From: Sphingopyxis sp.
Lineage (GTDB): Bacteria > Pseudomonadota > Alphaproteobacteria > Sphingomonadales > Sphingomonadaceae
Assembly: GCA_002733865.1 (NCBI GenBank)
Contig: NVXM01000029.1
Coordinates: 1-64,000 of the forward strand
Direction of reading: 5' to 3'
DNA: 64,000 nucleotides
The notes beneath the pieces were generated by a model that was not told where the DNA came from, ran no database searches, and saw only the letters and a list, made by a program, of their open reading frames with translations. Position numbers and translations under genes: made by a program. How positions within the stretch are numbered: the stretch's first letter is position 1; each line of letters opens with the position of its first letter. Below are positions 1 through 10,158 of this stretch, piece after piece.

Positions 1-3000
1 ACATCGCCAACCGAGAAGGCCTGGGCGGTCAGATCCACATCGCCGCCGCTAATGATGTCACCGGCCCCGGTATTCTTGCCGATCATGCCATTGGCTGCGG
101 TCAGGGCAATGGCGTTGGGCGAGGTGAGGGCGTTGAACAGGATATTCGCGCCGCTGGTGAAAGCGATATTGGCGGCGCTCGCGTCACCGATGGCGATAGT
201 GCCGCCGTTGAGGCTCAGCGCATTGGTGGCGGTCAAATCGCCGCCTGCAATATTGCCATTTGCATCCATATTTATGCTGGAGCCGGTCGCGCGGCCGAAT
301 CCGATGGCACCGGTGGCGTCGAAATCGATCGCTCCTCCGACCACCAGATTGCCGCTAACGGTAATGTCACCCGCAGTAGCGCTGGCCGCCAGATTGCCGC
401 CGATGTCGCTGTTGTCGAGGTTTACAGATGTTCCCTGAATGACATGGGTGCCGCCGAGTAATGTTCCGACATCCGCGGCTGCGGTCGCAAGGACGTTCCC
501 GCTGTCCGAATTCATCGTGCCGATCGAGACATTCACGCCGTCGATATCGACGATATCCAGCGCTTGAACAGTGCCGGTAAGGGTGACATTGCCGGCGGCG
601 TTCACGGACACGCTGTCGGCTAACCCGCCAGTTGCATTGGGCGAAATCGCGCTCGTGCCTGTTATGTTGCCACCGGCGGTGATCTGAATATCGCGCCCGG
701 TCAGCGTGCCGAAGGAAGCCTCACCGCCCGCATCTGCAAGCAGTGGGCCGGTCACAGTGACATCTGTCAATGCAATAGCGTCTGCCGCAGTCAGATTGGT
801 TGTGCTGGCGCTAATATTTCCGGATGCAATGGAGCCTGTCGTTGCACTGGCGGTGAAGGCGCCAATTAACGCAACCGATGTCAGGTCTATGCTGGTGCCC
901 TGAATGGCATATGTGGTTCCGGCGATGCTGCCTACAGTCACCGCGCCCGTCGCCAGGATATCACCATCGCCGGAGTCCAATGTTCCAATCGAGACATTCA
1001 CGCCATCGATGTCGATAATATCAATTGCCCGTACGGTATTGGTGATGGAGACATTGCCGCCAGCGTTCAGGATCACGCGGTCGGCCAAGCCGCCAGTCGG
1101 ATTGGGCGAAATTGCGCTCGTGCCTGTTATGTTGCCTCCAGCATTGATTTGAATATCGCGCCCGGTCAGCGTGCCGAAGGACGCCGCACCGCCCGCATTT
1201 GCAAGCAGTGGGCCGGTCACAGTGACATCTGTCAATGCAATAGCGTCCGCCGCAGTCAGATTGGCTGTGCTGGCGCTAATATTGCCGGATGTAATCGAGC
1301 CTGTGGTTGCGTTGGCGGTCAGGGAGCCAGTTATTGCCACGGATGTCAGATCTATGCTGGTCCCCTGAATGGCATGGTTGGTTCCGGCGATATTGCCTAC
1401 AGTCACCGCGCCCGTCGCCAGGATATCACCGTCGCCGGAGTCCAATGTTCCGATCGAGACATTCACGCCATCGATGTCGATAATATCAATTGCCCGTACG
1501 CTGTTGGTGATGGAGACATTGCCGCCGGCGTTCAGGATCACGCGGTCGGCTAACCCGCCAGTAGCATTGGGCGAAATTGCATTTGTGCCATTTATGTTAG
1601 TGGCTGCCGTAAACTGGATATCGCGACCAGTTGCGTTGCCGAAGTTGATCGCCCCGCCCGCGTCGGCAGTAAAGGCCAACGGCGATGTTCCGTTGCCAAA
1701 GCTTATGTCATTGGCGGCATCGAGGTTGATCACACCATTTGCCGACAGGTTGCCGGGACCGCTGCCCGTCAGGTTGCCGGCGGCCGCGTTCAACGTGATG
1801 GTGCCGGTCGACAGAAGGTCATTGAAGCCGACATTATTGCCGAGGACGGATATTGAGGTCGCGCTGCTGTTGCTGCCGAGAAACGCATTGCCGGTGGCGG
1901 CGGTCAGCGTGATCGACTGGTTGGCGGGGAGATTGATCCTGCCGAAGGAAATATCGCCGCCAGCGATGATGTTAATATTGGTAGCGCCTCCCTGGGTCAA
2001 CGTGCCGACGTTGATGCTGCCGGGAACCGTGTAGGAGGTCTCGAACCCGCCGCCGAGATTGGCGATCGTTGTCAGCTGACCGCCCGCATTGATAGCAGTC
2101 GCGTTGATATCCTGGCCAACGGTAATGCCGATATCATTTGCGCTGATCAGCGATCCCGACCCCAGCAGGCTGCCGTTCACCGCACTGACTTGAATGCTGG
2201 CGCTGCTCGCGGTTGCATTGCGCAGGTCGACATTGCCCTGGGTACTCTCGACCAGGAACCGGTTCGCTGCGTCGAGCACGGTGGCGATACCATCAGTGCC
2301 CATTATTATGTCACGGCGAGTGGTGACAAGAATGTCGTCTGCGGCGATCGTGCCGCCTTCAATTATCGCCTGAATGACGTCGGGCGTGCTGGCCCGGCCG
2401 ATGCGAACGATATTGTCGGTTCTCAGGATGCCGAGGCACACATTCCCCCCTACGCATTGCGCGCTGAGCAGGCCGTTGTCATCGGACTGTCCCGAGGCAG
2501 TGATCGCTGCGTCGGAGGGTGAATTTCTGACATCAGCAGATACGGAGCTGGCGATCACTGTGCCGCCAAGGCCATCAATAGCATTGGCCGTGAGATCGAC
2601 CGCGAAGCTGTTGGCGTTGAGAGTGCCCGCTGCGACGATCGAGGCGATGGGCGTCAGCGGCGTCGAATTCAGATTGAACTGCAAGCCTCCGGCATCCAAG
2701 ATCAGATTATTCTCGGTCAGGAATGGCGACAAAAGGTCGGCGGAATCCGCAGGGTTCACTGCAGCTTGCAGGACCGCACCGGCTGCGACAATGATGTCGT
2801 CTCCGGTTCGAACACGAATACCGTTGTCGGATAGCACATTTGCTGCGGCATCGAAGGTCGCATTTCCGCCCGCGCTTATGTTCACGAAGCCGGTCGAGGT
2901 TACAGTGCCGGTAACGGCGGCGTTGAAATTCGGATCATATGGGGTAGGGGTCGGAGTCGGGCTAAATCCCGCCAGGACCGTAACGCCGGAATCGATCCGC

Positions 3001-6000
3001 GTTCCGAAGGTGATCGCACTGGTCAGGGGCGCGCCGGTCACGGTAGCGTTGTTGAGCGTGGCATTTTGTCCCGCGGACAGTTCAAGATTGGTTACGGCGC
3101 GCGCATCATTGACCGATGCGTTCTGCTCCGCACGAATATTCATTGTCGACCCGGCGTTGAGGATCGAAGCGGCAGAAGCGATAAAATTGCCCTGTGCGGA
3201 CGCATTGAACGTTCCGGCTACATCAATGGAATTGACCGGCGTTGCATTGTTGGAGTGGCCGATCAGAATATTCTGACCACTGTTGAGAACGGCGTTTCCG
3301 CCAACCAGCATCTTCCCGTTGCCGTCGAAATTATATTCGATATTGCCGGCGACATTGACCGTCAGATCGCCAGCAATGGCGATGGCATCGCTGTTACCGG
3401 TCACATATAATCCGCCAAGCGGCGTGCTGCCGGAGAGTGTGATAGAGCCGCTGCCTGAATCGAACGCGGTCGCGGTCAGGCTGTTCAGGGTGATTAATCC
3501 GGCCGGATCGATTGAACTGTCGGTGATTTCAATGCGGCCACCAGTTCCCACAGAAACAGACCCGCCCGCGCCACTGGTGCCGTTAGCTGCGCCGACGACA
3601 TCGTTCAGTGTAATGATCCCCGGGCTGCCTTCCTGAACCTCGATTGTCACCGTCCCACCGGTTCCGGTGCCACCCGTGCCGGTCAAGCCGTTGGTGCTGC
3701 CATATCCATATGTGCCACCGACGCCGCCATCGCCGCCAATGCCGGCGGTCGTGAAGTTAACATCCTGACCAGTGATCGTGCCGCCCTGAGCGAGGAATAG
3801 CGATGTGCCTCCGACGCCAAATCCGCCATCACCGCCGTCGCCGGTTGTGTTGGCGTACGAATATCCGCCATCGCCGCCCGCGCCGCCGGTTCCGGTGCTG
3901 GTGAAATCAAAGGTACTCACAGCCAGATTTATCGTGCCGCCTGTTCGCGCGACCAGTTCCGACCGTCCGCCGGTTGCGTTGCCGCCATCGCCGCCGCTCC
4001 CGGCATCACCGGAGAAACCGGAGTAGCCGGAGGCGCCTTGTCCGCCAAAACCGTCCGATTGCAGGGTGATGAAGCTAAGATCGATATTGCCACCGGCGCC
4101 GGTCACCTGCAGACGGGCAGTGCCGCCGGTCGCATCTCCGCCATTGCCGCTATCGCCAGCATTGAACGTTCCACTGGCGAGTTTGCCTTGGCCGCCGGCA
4201 CCGCCCGTCGCAGTCGCAATGATGGAGGGGTCGTCGAGAACAGCCGTCGTCCCGTTTATATTGATCGCCGCGATACCGCCGAAGGCTGCGCCGCCATTGC
4301 CGCCATTCACTCCTTCACCGCCGTCGCCACCGACACCACTGGCGTTCACCACATAGACGGGATTATTGAGATCATCCTGATTGATATTGATCGCGGCATT
4401 GCCGCCCGTACCGATCCCGCCATTGCCGCCATCATTATCAGCTTCAAACGTCGAAAAGCCAAAAACCTCGCCGCCGTCGCCGCCAGTGCCAATTGAATTC
4501 ACGGAAAGCTGGTTAAAGTTGAGGGTTCCTGCGTTGTTGTTGAACGCTGCATTCCCACCCGTCGCGTCGCCCCCATCGCCGGCAATGCCGGCCTGGATGG
4601 TGCTGCCCTGCCCATAACCGGCATAGGTCGTTGATCCGCCGTATCCACCGGTAGCGCTGGTGCTGACAATGACTTGATCGGCATTGATTGTTGCAGTGCC
4701 GTCCAGGTTGAAGGTCGCTGTCCCGCCGATACCGGCGCCACCGGCCCCGCCATCGGAGCCATATCCGAAGCCACCCGAGCCCCTGGACCCATAAGGTGCG
4801 ATATTCTGATTGTTACCATCAGCGGATACCGTCAAAGTGCTGGTGACCGTCAACGTTCCCGCCTGGGCGTTGAACGTCGTGTTGCCGCCGATGCCGCGAC
4901 CGCCGGTCCCGCCGGCAGTGCCGTCATTTATGTTGCCATTGGCTGCATCACCACCGAAACCGTTCGCGGAAATTGTCAGATTGTTGACCGTTGCATTGCC
5001 GCCGTTGAGATTGAAGGTAACATCGCCACCCTGGCCATCGCCGCCATCACCGACCGACACTCCGCCAGCAAATGGAGCATTCACAACGGTCAGATCCGCG
5101 GGTGCGGCCTGTGCTGAAACCGATGACAGTGGTGCTGTTGGCACCAGGTCTCCGCCACCGCCGCCGGAACCATCCGACCCGACGTCGATATCATTCGCCG
5201 TGAGCGTTCCGCCGAGCACGTCAAAAGTGACATTGCCGCCAAATCCGAAACCGCCATCGCCGGCAAAAGGCGGTGCCCCACCTTCGCCGCCAACGGAAAT
5301 CGATCCGTCAGAATCGATGCCCAGATCGGTAAACGACAAAGCCCCGCCGGCTCCTTGAACGCGAAGGGTGATCGCTCCGCCTCTTCCGGCTCCAAGGCTG
5401 GCCGGATCGTCCTTGCTGCCGCCGACGCCGCCTATGCCGCTGGCATCAATGGAAACACTGCTGGTGAAGTTAATAGAACCATTATTGGCGTTGATCAGGA
5501 TATCGCCGCCGGTTCCATCTCCGGCATTGGTGTCATTGCCCGTGGCATTGGCGGAAATGGAGGCGAATCCAGAGGTGAACGTCCCGCTATTTTGAGCGAT
5601 GAGACTGATGTCACCGCCCTGAAAGTCGCGCCCCTCATCAATGGAGAAAAAGGAAAACTGGTCGTTTGGTCTTGCAGAAGAATCAAGAAACATGCCGTCG
5701 ATGGTGATCGTTGCATTGTCCACCAAGATTGAAATAGAACCGCTGGTGCTGGCGCTTGCTTCAACACCATTATAGGCGGATGTCTCGACATCCAGAAATC
5801 CCCCGACCGTCAGGCTAGCGCCATTTTGTACCGTCAGAGAGACCCGGTCCGCTGTACTTTCGGGCGAAACACCAAAGCTGCCGAGTGAGATGTTCAGGTC
5901 AGAATTGATGGTCAGGCTGCTGTTGTCGATTAGAAAGCTGGCGGTTCCTGATTCGGCCAATCCGGAAGTCACCATGCCGGCTGCATCGAACGAGCTAGTG

Positions 6001-8264
6001 CTGGCATCGGCGGCGCCCAGGATGCTAAGATCGTTGATGACATGCGAACCCCCCGTCATTCGCAAATCAAAGGAACCGGACGTCGCATCGTTGCTCTGTG
6101 CGCCGCCGGACTGCGCACCAGCCGATGCAACGGAATCCAAATTTACAAAAATATTGCCGGTGGTGAGGGCACCCCCGGATATTAGAAGGTTGACGTTTCC
6201 GCCAACACTGTTGCTGCCGATCAGGCCGGGGCCATTTCCTTCCAGTTTGGATTCGTCGGCATCGATGACCTGGGCATCGAAAACTGTCTGCCCGATAATA
6301 TTGAACGTCCCGCTGGACAAAGTCAGATTAATATTGCCGCCTTGACCGAACCCGTTCTGGTTTTCGCCCTTGCCCCCTTGAGCGCTGGCATCAAATCGAG
6401 CCGTGCCGCCAACCACGAGGTCGCCGTCGCCGCTGATATTGATGTTGATATTGCCGCCGACTGCATCCTGCCCAATGCCGGTGCCGCCATTGTTGCGAAC
6501 GGTGAAAAAATCGTCCAGACCCTGCGCGCTTGCATCGACGACTAGATCGCCAGCGACCAGTAATCCGCTGGTTATTGGAGTACCAACGCCGACCTGGTCG
6601 GCATTGATGTTGATCGTTCCGCCGACACCGTCGGTTCCGGCTCGCAGCGTAAGATCTCCGTTTATATCGATCGAGCCACCGCCGGTGGTGTTGATATCAA
6701 GCTGGTTCCTGGCTTCCAGCAGTAAGTCCTGCGAGCCAACCGAGTTGTCGCTGACGATGCGATCAGTCAATGAAGAAGCGGTTGCGCTCAGCCCGTTGGT
6801 TGCAAAGGTGGAGACCGATGATCCGAAAGAAACATTTTGCAGCTGGATATTCGAATCTGAATCCGCTGCGTTTTTGTCAATGGCAAAGCTGGCGTTGGTC
6901 TGGTCACCGGTTGTCGCAACATTGGCACCGGCGCTAAGTACTACGTTGCCATTGACGATAGAGGCGCTGGCGGCTGGCTCGTAACCCAGATTGCCGCCCA
7001 CCAACATGGTCAGTGCATCATTTTTCGGAACGGCAACCATATAGATCGCCTGTGCGTCTGCATCGGTGATGTCGATCCCGGAAAAAGTGGGCGTGGACGA
7101 TGGTCCGGTCGTTGTCCCGCTATGCACGACCCCATTGCCGTCGGCTGTTCCCACGCCGATCGCAATGTCAAACAGGCCGTTGTTGATCGTCAATTCCGCT
7201 TGTTCGGCCGCCACATAGGCAGCCGAGCCGTCTACATTCACCGTTCCGCCCTGAACGACGCGTGGTGCGACCATTGCGACATAGCTGCTGCGGTCATTGA
7301 GGGCGTTGATCGTGGCGTCATTTTCGATGGTGACCGATGACCGGCTGCCTGCAGTTCCGCTGAACCGGATTTCGCCGCCTGCACCGAACAGGCCACCGGT
7401 CGTATCGATGTCGTTGGTCGTCAGAACGAGGCTGCCGACATCAAAGGTCGATCCTGCACCGACCACGATCCCGCCGGGACTGTAAAACCAGATATTGCCG
7501 CCAATGGATCCATCAATGTCACCCAGTCGGCTGGCAACATTCCCGCTGAATGCAATGCCGCGAGGATCGCCGCTCGTTGTGGTGCCGGTCGGTAAAATCC
7601 GGTTGAGCACGGTATAGCCTGCATTCGGACCAACAAAGTTAAGGGTCGTGCCTCCTGGCAGGATATTGATCAAATCATCGCCGTTCGCGGTATCCAGAGG
7701 GGTCCAGTTAATGAATGTTTCCGGCCCGAATACGGTCACAATATCGGCATTGGACCCTCTTGAAATCGTCGTAATTGCAGATGCCGAACTACCGCTGGCC
7801 TGAAAGGCCTGAGACGCGGAAATGCGAGGCCCGGTGGCCTGCGGTTCGTTGATCGCGGCCATCCCGGCAGGACGCTGAGGTTGATTGGCCCCCGACAGCG
7901 TCACTGGTGCGCTAATCCGGATATTTTCTACCATTAGATCAACGGGCGCAGAAATCCTAACATCATTAACGGGAAGCGGATTAAGCGGGGCGGAAATCCT
8001 GACATCGCGTGGGTTAAAATCCGCCGAGCGATGGTGAGGTTGATTGTGGGCGATTTCCGGGCGGGGAATGCTTACATTTCTGCCGTGCGGGGTATTTTCT
8101 GCGATCATGCCCGGTGCGCGTGGCAACTGTTGCGCATGAGCTGTTTGAGGAGCCGAAACCAGCAGAAATGCTGCAGCCGCCAGAGAACCACCTGACAGCC
8201 ATCGCAGTTTTCCGGATTGTCTGGAGCCCGATTTTCCTGTCATATGCTGCATCTTGCTCGTCAT
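1..8264 (-). CDS. Giant TpsA-type filamentous haemagglutinin-like exoprotein (3' end beyond window)
   Basis: The minus-strand frame stays open from the ATG at 8264 to the left edge, at least 2754 codons, so the protein is partial here. A good Shine-Dalgarno (GAGGA) precedes the start. Residues 1-46 form a long signal peptide with a basic head, hydrophobic core and an AHA cleavage site. Four RISA-type motifs lie at about 87-151. A TPS/haemagglutination-activity domain follows at about 165-300, including GGNIWFYSPGGIVVG near 255-270, the usual TpsB-recognised secretion domain. The rest is low-complexity, repeat-rich, Gly/Asn/Thr/Ala-dominated beta-helix sequence: a Gly-rich block (about 902-1575), a PT-rich linker near 1770 and 155-residue tandem repeats (about 2220-2520). 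TpsA proteins are secreted adhesins, haemagglutinins or toxins. No toxin domain is visible, but the C-terminus is missing. The gene follows tpsB after 46 bases and closes a five-gene operon. The exact role is unknown. Confidence 0.9.
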   Translation of the reverse strand, partial: MTSKMQHMTGKSGSRQSGKLRWLSGGSLAAAAFLLVSAPQTAHAQQLPRAPGMIAENTPHGRNVSIPRPEIAHNQPHHRSADFNPRDVRISAPLNPLPVNDVRISAPVDLMVENIRISAPVTLSGANQPQRPAGMAAINEPQATGPRISASQAFQASGSSASAITTISRGSNADIVTVFGPETFINWTPLDTANGDDLINILPGGTTLNFVGPNAGYTVLNRILPTGTTTSGDPRGIAFSGNVASRLGDIDGSIGGNIWFYSPGGIVVGAGSTFDVGSLVLTTNDIDTTGGLFGAGGEIRFSGTAGSRSSVTIENDATINALNDRSSYVAMVAPRVVQGGTVNVDGSAAYVAAEQAELTINNGLFDIAIGVGTADGNGVVHSGTTTGPSSTPTFSGIDITDADAQAIYMVAVPKNDALTMLVGGNLGYEPAASASIVNGNVVLSAGANVATTGDQTNASFAIDKNAADSDSNIQLQNVSFGSSVSTFATNGLSATASSLTDRIVSDNSVGSQDLLLEARNQLDINTTGGGSIDINGDLTLRAGTDGVGGTININADQVGVGTPITSGLLVAGDLVVDASAQGLDDFFTVRNNGGTGIGQDAVGGNININISGDGDLVVGGTARFDASAQGGKGENQNGFGQGGNINLTLSSGTFNIIGQTVFDAQVIDADESKLEGNGPGLIGSNSVGGNVNLLISGGALTTGNIFVNLDSVASAGAQSGGAQSNDATSGSFDLRMTGGSHVINDLSILGAADASTSSFDAAGMVTSGLAESGTASFLIDNSSLTINSDLNISLGSFGVSPESTADRVSLTVQNGASLTVGGFLDVETSAYNGVEASASTSGSISILVDNATITIDGMFLDSSARPNDQFSFFSIDEGRDFQGGDISLIAQNSGTFTSGFASISANATGNDTNAGDGTGGDILINANNGSINFTSSVSIDASGIGGVGGSKDDPASLGAGRGGAITLRVQGAGGALSFTDLGIDSDGSISVGGEGGAPPFAGDGGFGFGGNVTFDVLGGTLTANDIDVGSDGSGGGGGDLVPTAPLSSVSAQAAPADLTVVNAPFAGGVSVGDGGDGQGGDVTFNLNGGNATVNNLTISANGFGGDAANGNINDGTAGGTGGRGIGGNTTFNAQAGTLTVTSTLTVSADGNNQNIAPYGSRGSGGFGYGSDGGAGGAGIGGTATFNLDGTATINADQVIVSTSATGGYGGSTTYAGYGQGSTIQAGIAGDGGDATGGNAAFNNNAGTLNFNQLSVNSIGTGGDGGEVFGFSTFEADNDGGNGGIGTGGNAAININQDDLNNPVYVVNASGVGGDGGEGVNGGNGGAAFGGIAAININGTTAVLDDPSIIATATGGAGGQGKLASGTFNAGDSGNGGDATGGTARLQVTGAGGNIDLSFITLQSDGFGGQGASGYSGFSGDAGSGGDGGNATGGRSELVARTGGTINLAVSTFDFTSTGTGGAGGDGGYSYANTTGDGGDGGFGVGGTSLFLAQGGTITGQDVNFTTAGIGGDGGVGGTYGYGSTNGLTGTGGTGTGGTVTIEVQEGSPGIITLNDVVGAANGTSGAGGSVSVGTGGRIEITDSSIDPAGLITLNSLTATAFDSGSGSITLSGSTPLGGLYVTGNSDAIAIAGDLTVNVAGNIEYNFDGNGKMLVGGNAVLNSGQNILIGHSNNATPVNSIDVAGTFNASAQGNFIASAASILNAGSTMNIRAEQNASVNDARAVTNLELSAGQNATLNNATVTGAPLTSAITFGTRIDSGVTVLAGFSPTPTPTPYDPNFNAAVTGTVTSTGFVNISAGGNATFDAAANVLSDNGIRVRTGDDIIVAAGAVLQAAVNPADSADLLSPFLTENNLILDAGGLQFNLNSTPLTPIASIVAAGTLNANSFAVDLTANAIDGLGGTVIASSVSADVRNSPSDAAITASGQSDDNGLLSAQCVGGNVCLGILRTDNIVRIGRASTPDVIQAIIEGGTIAADDILVTTRRDIIMGTDGIATVLDAANRFLVESTQGNVDLRNATASSASIQVSAVNGSLLGSGSLISANDIGITVGQDINATAINAGGQLTTIANLGGGFETSYTVPGSINVGTLTQGGATNINIIAGGDISFGRINLPANQSITLTAATGNAFLGSNSSATSISVLGNNVGFNDLLSTGTITLNAAAGNLTGSGPGNLSANGVINLDAANDISFGNGTSPLAFTADAGGAINFGNATGRDIQFTAATNINGTNAISPNATGGLADRVILNAGGNVSITNSVRAIDIIDIDGVNVSIGTLDSGDGDILATGAVTVGNIAGTNHAIQGTSIDLTSVAITGSLTANATTGSITSGNISASTANLTAADAIALTDVTVTGPLLANAGGAASFGTLTGRDIQINAGGNITGTSAISPNPTGGLADRVILNAGGNVSITNTVRAIDIIDIDGVNVSIGTLDSGDGDILATGAVTVGSIAGTTYAIQGTSIDLTSVALIGAFTASATTGSIASGNISASTTNLTAADAIALTDVTVTGPLLADAGGEASFGTLTGRDIQITAGGNITGTSAISPNATGGLADSVSVNAAGNVTLTGTVQALDIVDIDGVNVSIGTMNSDSGNVLATAAADVGTLLGGTHVIQGTSVNLDNSDIGGNLAASATAGDITVSGNLVVGGAIDFDATGAIGFGRATGSSINMDANGNIAGGDLTATNALSLNGGTIAIGDASAANIAFTSGANILFNALTSPNAIALTAANGMIGKNTGAGDIISGGDVDLTAQAFSVGD
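706..1600 (-). repeat. 465-bp tandem repeat in tpsA (two close copies, a third diverged)
   Basis: Bases 706-1170 and 1171-1600 are nearly identical with a shift of exactly 465 bases (155 codons), so the reading frame is kept. The unit carries TGGLADRVILNAGG, IDIIDIDGVNVSIGTLDSG and LTGRDIQI. A more diverged third copy continues over about 400-705. The high DNA identity of the two close copies suggests recent duplication or gene conversion. Confidence 0.85.
3540..5560 (-). repeat. Glycine-rich degenerate repeats within TpsA
   Basis: Residues about 902-1575 of TpsA consist of degenerate units of very roughly 50-60 residues. Each has a GG-x-GG or GDGG cluster, then an A-T/I-GG-x-A step, a short beta segment, a G-T/N-hydrophobic step and a further beta segment. 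On the plus strand this shows as dense cgccgccatcgcc-like runs. The pattern fits repeated beta-helix coils with Gly-rich loops. Unit borders are not sharp. Confidence 0.65.
7812..8006 (-). repeat. Four RISA(P/S) peptide repeats between signal peptide and TPS domain
   Basis: In the TpsA frame the motif DVRISAP, DVRISAP, NIRISAP and GPRISAS occurs at about residues 87, 101, 114 and 145. The first three are spaced 14 and 13 residues apart. The DNA copies differ at third positions, so the peptide rather than the DNA appears conserved. The stretch lies just before the secretion domain. Its function is unknown. Confidence 0.75.
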
Positions 8265-8310
8265 TTGGCCGTCCTCAGTTCAAATATCTTTGGTTCGCAA
8301 CCTGCTGTGA

Positions 8311-10104
8311 TCATTGTCGCCGCCATGGAGCCAGCTGAACGGTCAGCGTCAGTAGCGCCCGGGCGCTGTCCCGGCGGGCCTGAAAGATGGCGCGTTTGAG
8401 CGGTACCATCGTCATCAGGTCGAGACTGGCCTGCTGACCAATGGTGGCTCGCACGCCGCCGCCCGCAGAGTAAAGCTTCTGTGGATCGCCCGGAATATTC
8501 TTGTTCCAGACCGCCATCATGTCGAAAAACAGATAAGGCTGAAGCGCGATATCGTCGAAGCTTTGGGGTTGCAGCGAACCGTAGCTGACTTCGGTCTGCA
8601 AGCCGTAGCCGCTGTCGCCGATAATCGTGCCCGGATCATAGCCGCGTCCAACGGTATAGTTGCCGCCAGAAATCTCCTCATAGGAAAATAGCGCTTCCGG
8701 CGAATATTGCAGTCTTGGTTTCAGCGTGAACGCGAGCAAAGGTGTTGGACGAAAGTCTATTTTTGCCTGCCCACGGAGTACGAAAGCCGTTGGATCGCCA
8801 TCCGCGCGGGTCGGCAAGACGGTTTTGCCGAGGCAATTGACAAAGGCCGGTCCGCAGCCCTGGCTGGCCCCCAATATATCGAGCCCTTGCCGGATTTCCA
8901 GTGAACCGCCAACGCCCCATTTCGGTTCGAAAGCGGAATAGCCGCCGCGACCGGAGATGCTGCCCGCTTCTATCTGGTTGAAGTCGATCCTGGCGTAGGC
9001 AACGCTCAATCGATCTTCATTGGTACGCGTGCCCAGAAAGTCGGTGCGCTGGTCAATATAATCGAGACCGACCGTGCCGAACAGATTGTGTGTTTGCTTG
9101 CGAATGAAAGGATAGGTGGCATAGGCGCCTGCAACCAGTGTTTCCGACTTGATATTGAAGCCACCTGGCACATCCGGCTTGGTCCACGCATAGGTGAAAC
9201 TGCCGCCAAATTTAAGGCCTTCGCCGCCAAGCCGAAATTCGTGGCTGGCCTGCAGGACCTGTTGCTCTTTGAAATCGGCGGTGGAATAGCCGCTGATGAT
9301 GGTCTCGTCGCCCAAGCCGGTGAGGCCGTTGAATCGAATTCTCGCCAGACCGCCGAAACGTCCGACCGCCTCGGAACCAAAATTCTGAATATTGATGTCC
9401 GCATAGACTGGCGTGCGGATGACATTGAATTCTCCGACAACTTCGCCGGGCTTGCCGCCAGAGGCCGCCGAGACCGGCCGGAGTGCCAGTCTGACATCAA
9501 GGCCGGGAATGTCGCGGGCGAGCAGCAGATAGCGGTCGGCGGTTTTGATGTTGAAAACCGGCTGCGCCGCGAGCTTCTCGATATATTTTTGCAGCAAGCC
9601 TTCCGATGGTCCTGCATCGCCCCTGACCTGGACTGCGGTCATTTTGGCCATCAGGACATCAAAACGAATATTGCCCTGGTCGATCGTCTGTGGTGGCACC
9701 TGCACGGCCGCCAGATAGCCTGCATTGCGCAATATCGTCGCTGCCCGGTCCCGAATATCACAGACAACCGCGACTGGGACCTCCTGGCCGACATATTGGG
9801 CGTAGGAGGAGGTGAGCGATGCGGGATCGGCTGCAATCAGTCCGGTAAAATCGACGGATCGCAGGGTAAACCGGACGTCGGAAAATTCGGGGCCCGCGAG
9901 CGGGCAGGCGGACCGTTCGACATCACCCTCGAAAGACAGGGGTTGTGACTGGCCCTTCAAGGCTTCTTCGATAACGCCGCGCTGAATCTCTTCTCTGGTC
10001 GGTACGGCAAGAGAAGACTGCCCAAGGGCGGGCAGGCTCGACAAACATAACAGGCCACTGCCGGCCAGTGTTGTTGTACGAAAAATAGTGCGTAATCGCG
10101 TCAT
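8311..10104 (-). CDS. TpsB outer-membrane transporter (ShlB/FhaC/HecB family)
   Basis: This 597-residue protein should be the outer-membrane partner that exports the TpsA encoded directly downstream. It has a signal peptide ending in ALGQ near residue 30. A periplasmic POTRA region at about 85-240 includes the VPVAVVCDIRDRAATILRNAG and DVLMAKMTAVQVRGDAG segments typical of ShlB-like proteins. A C-terminal beta-barrel (about 240-597) ends in the aromatic/basic tail LAPWRRQ. Length fits the family (about 550-600). The ATG at 10104 follows GGGGA at good spacing. It lies 99 bases downstream of the FecR-like gene, a gap containing a strong hairpin, and 46 bases upstream of tpsA. Substrate assignment rests on adjacency. 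Confidence 0.92.
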   Translation of the reverse strand: MTRLRTIFRTTTLAGSGLLCLSSLPALGQSSLAVPTREEIQRGVIEEALKGQSQPLSFEGDVERSACPLAGPEFSDVRFTLRSVDFTGLIAADPASLTSSYAQYVGQEVPVAVVCDIRDRAATILRNAGYLAAVQVPPQTIDQGNIRFDVLMAKMTAVQVRGDAGPSEGLLQKYIEKLAAQPVFNIKTADRYLLLARDIPGLDVRLALRPVSAASGGKPGEVVGEFNVIRTPVYADINIQNFGSEAVGRFGGLARIRFNGLTGLGDETIISGYSTADFKEQQVLQASHEFRLGGEGLKFGGSFTYAWTKPDVPGGFNIKSETLVAGAYATYPFIRKQTHNLFGTVGLDYIDQRTDFLGTRTNEDRLSVAYARIDFNQIEAGSISGRGGYSAFEPKWGVGGSLEIRQGLDILGASQGCGPAFVNCLGKTVLPTRADGDPTAFVLRGQAKIDFRPTPLLAFTLKPRLQYSPEALFSYEEISGGNYTVGRGYDPGTIIGDSGYGLQTEVSYGSLQPQSFDDIALQPYLFFDMMAVWNKNIPGDPQKLYSAGGGVRATIGQQASLDLMTMVPLKRAIFQARRDSARALLTLTVQLAPWRRQ

Positions 10105-10158
10105 GTATATCCCCGTTTTTCACTCTGCCGGCCCCCCGATGAGACCATCATGCCGGCA

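Noticed and set aside
706..1600. Possible CRISPR-like array because of repeated blocks
   Set aside because: The period is 465 bases, coding and in frame; no short repeats with spacers and no cas genes.
1369..3276. Long plus-strand open frames opposite tpsA (for example 1369-2034 and 2374-3276)
   Set aside because: They lie antisense to the uninterrupted TpsA frame, follow its repeats, and encode low-complexity Ala/Pro/Val sequence with no domain or ribosome site.
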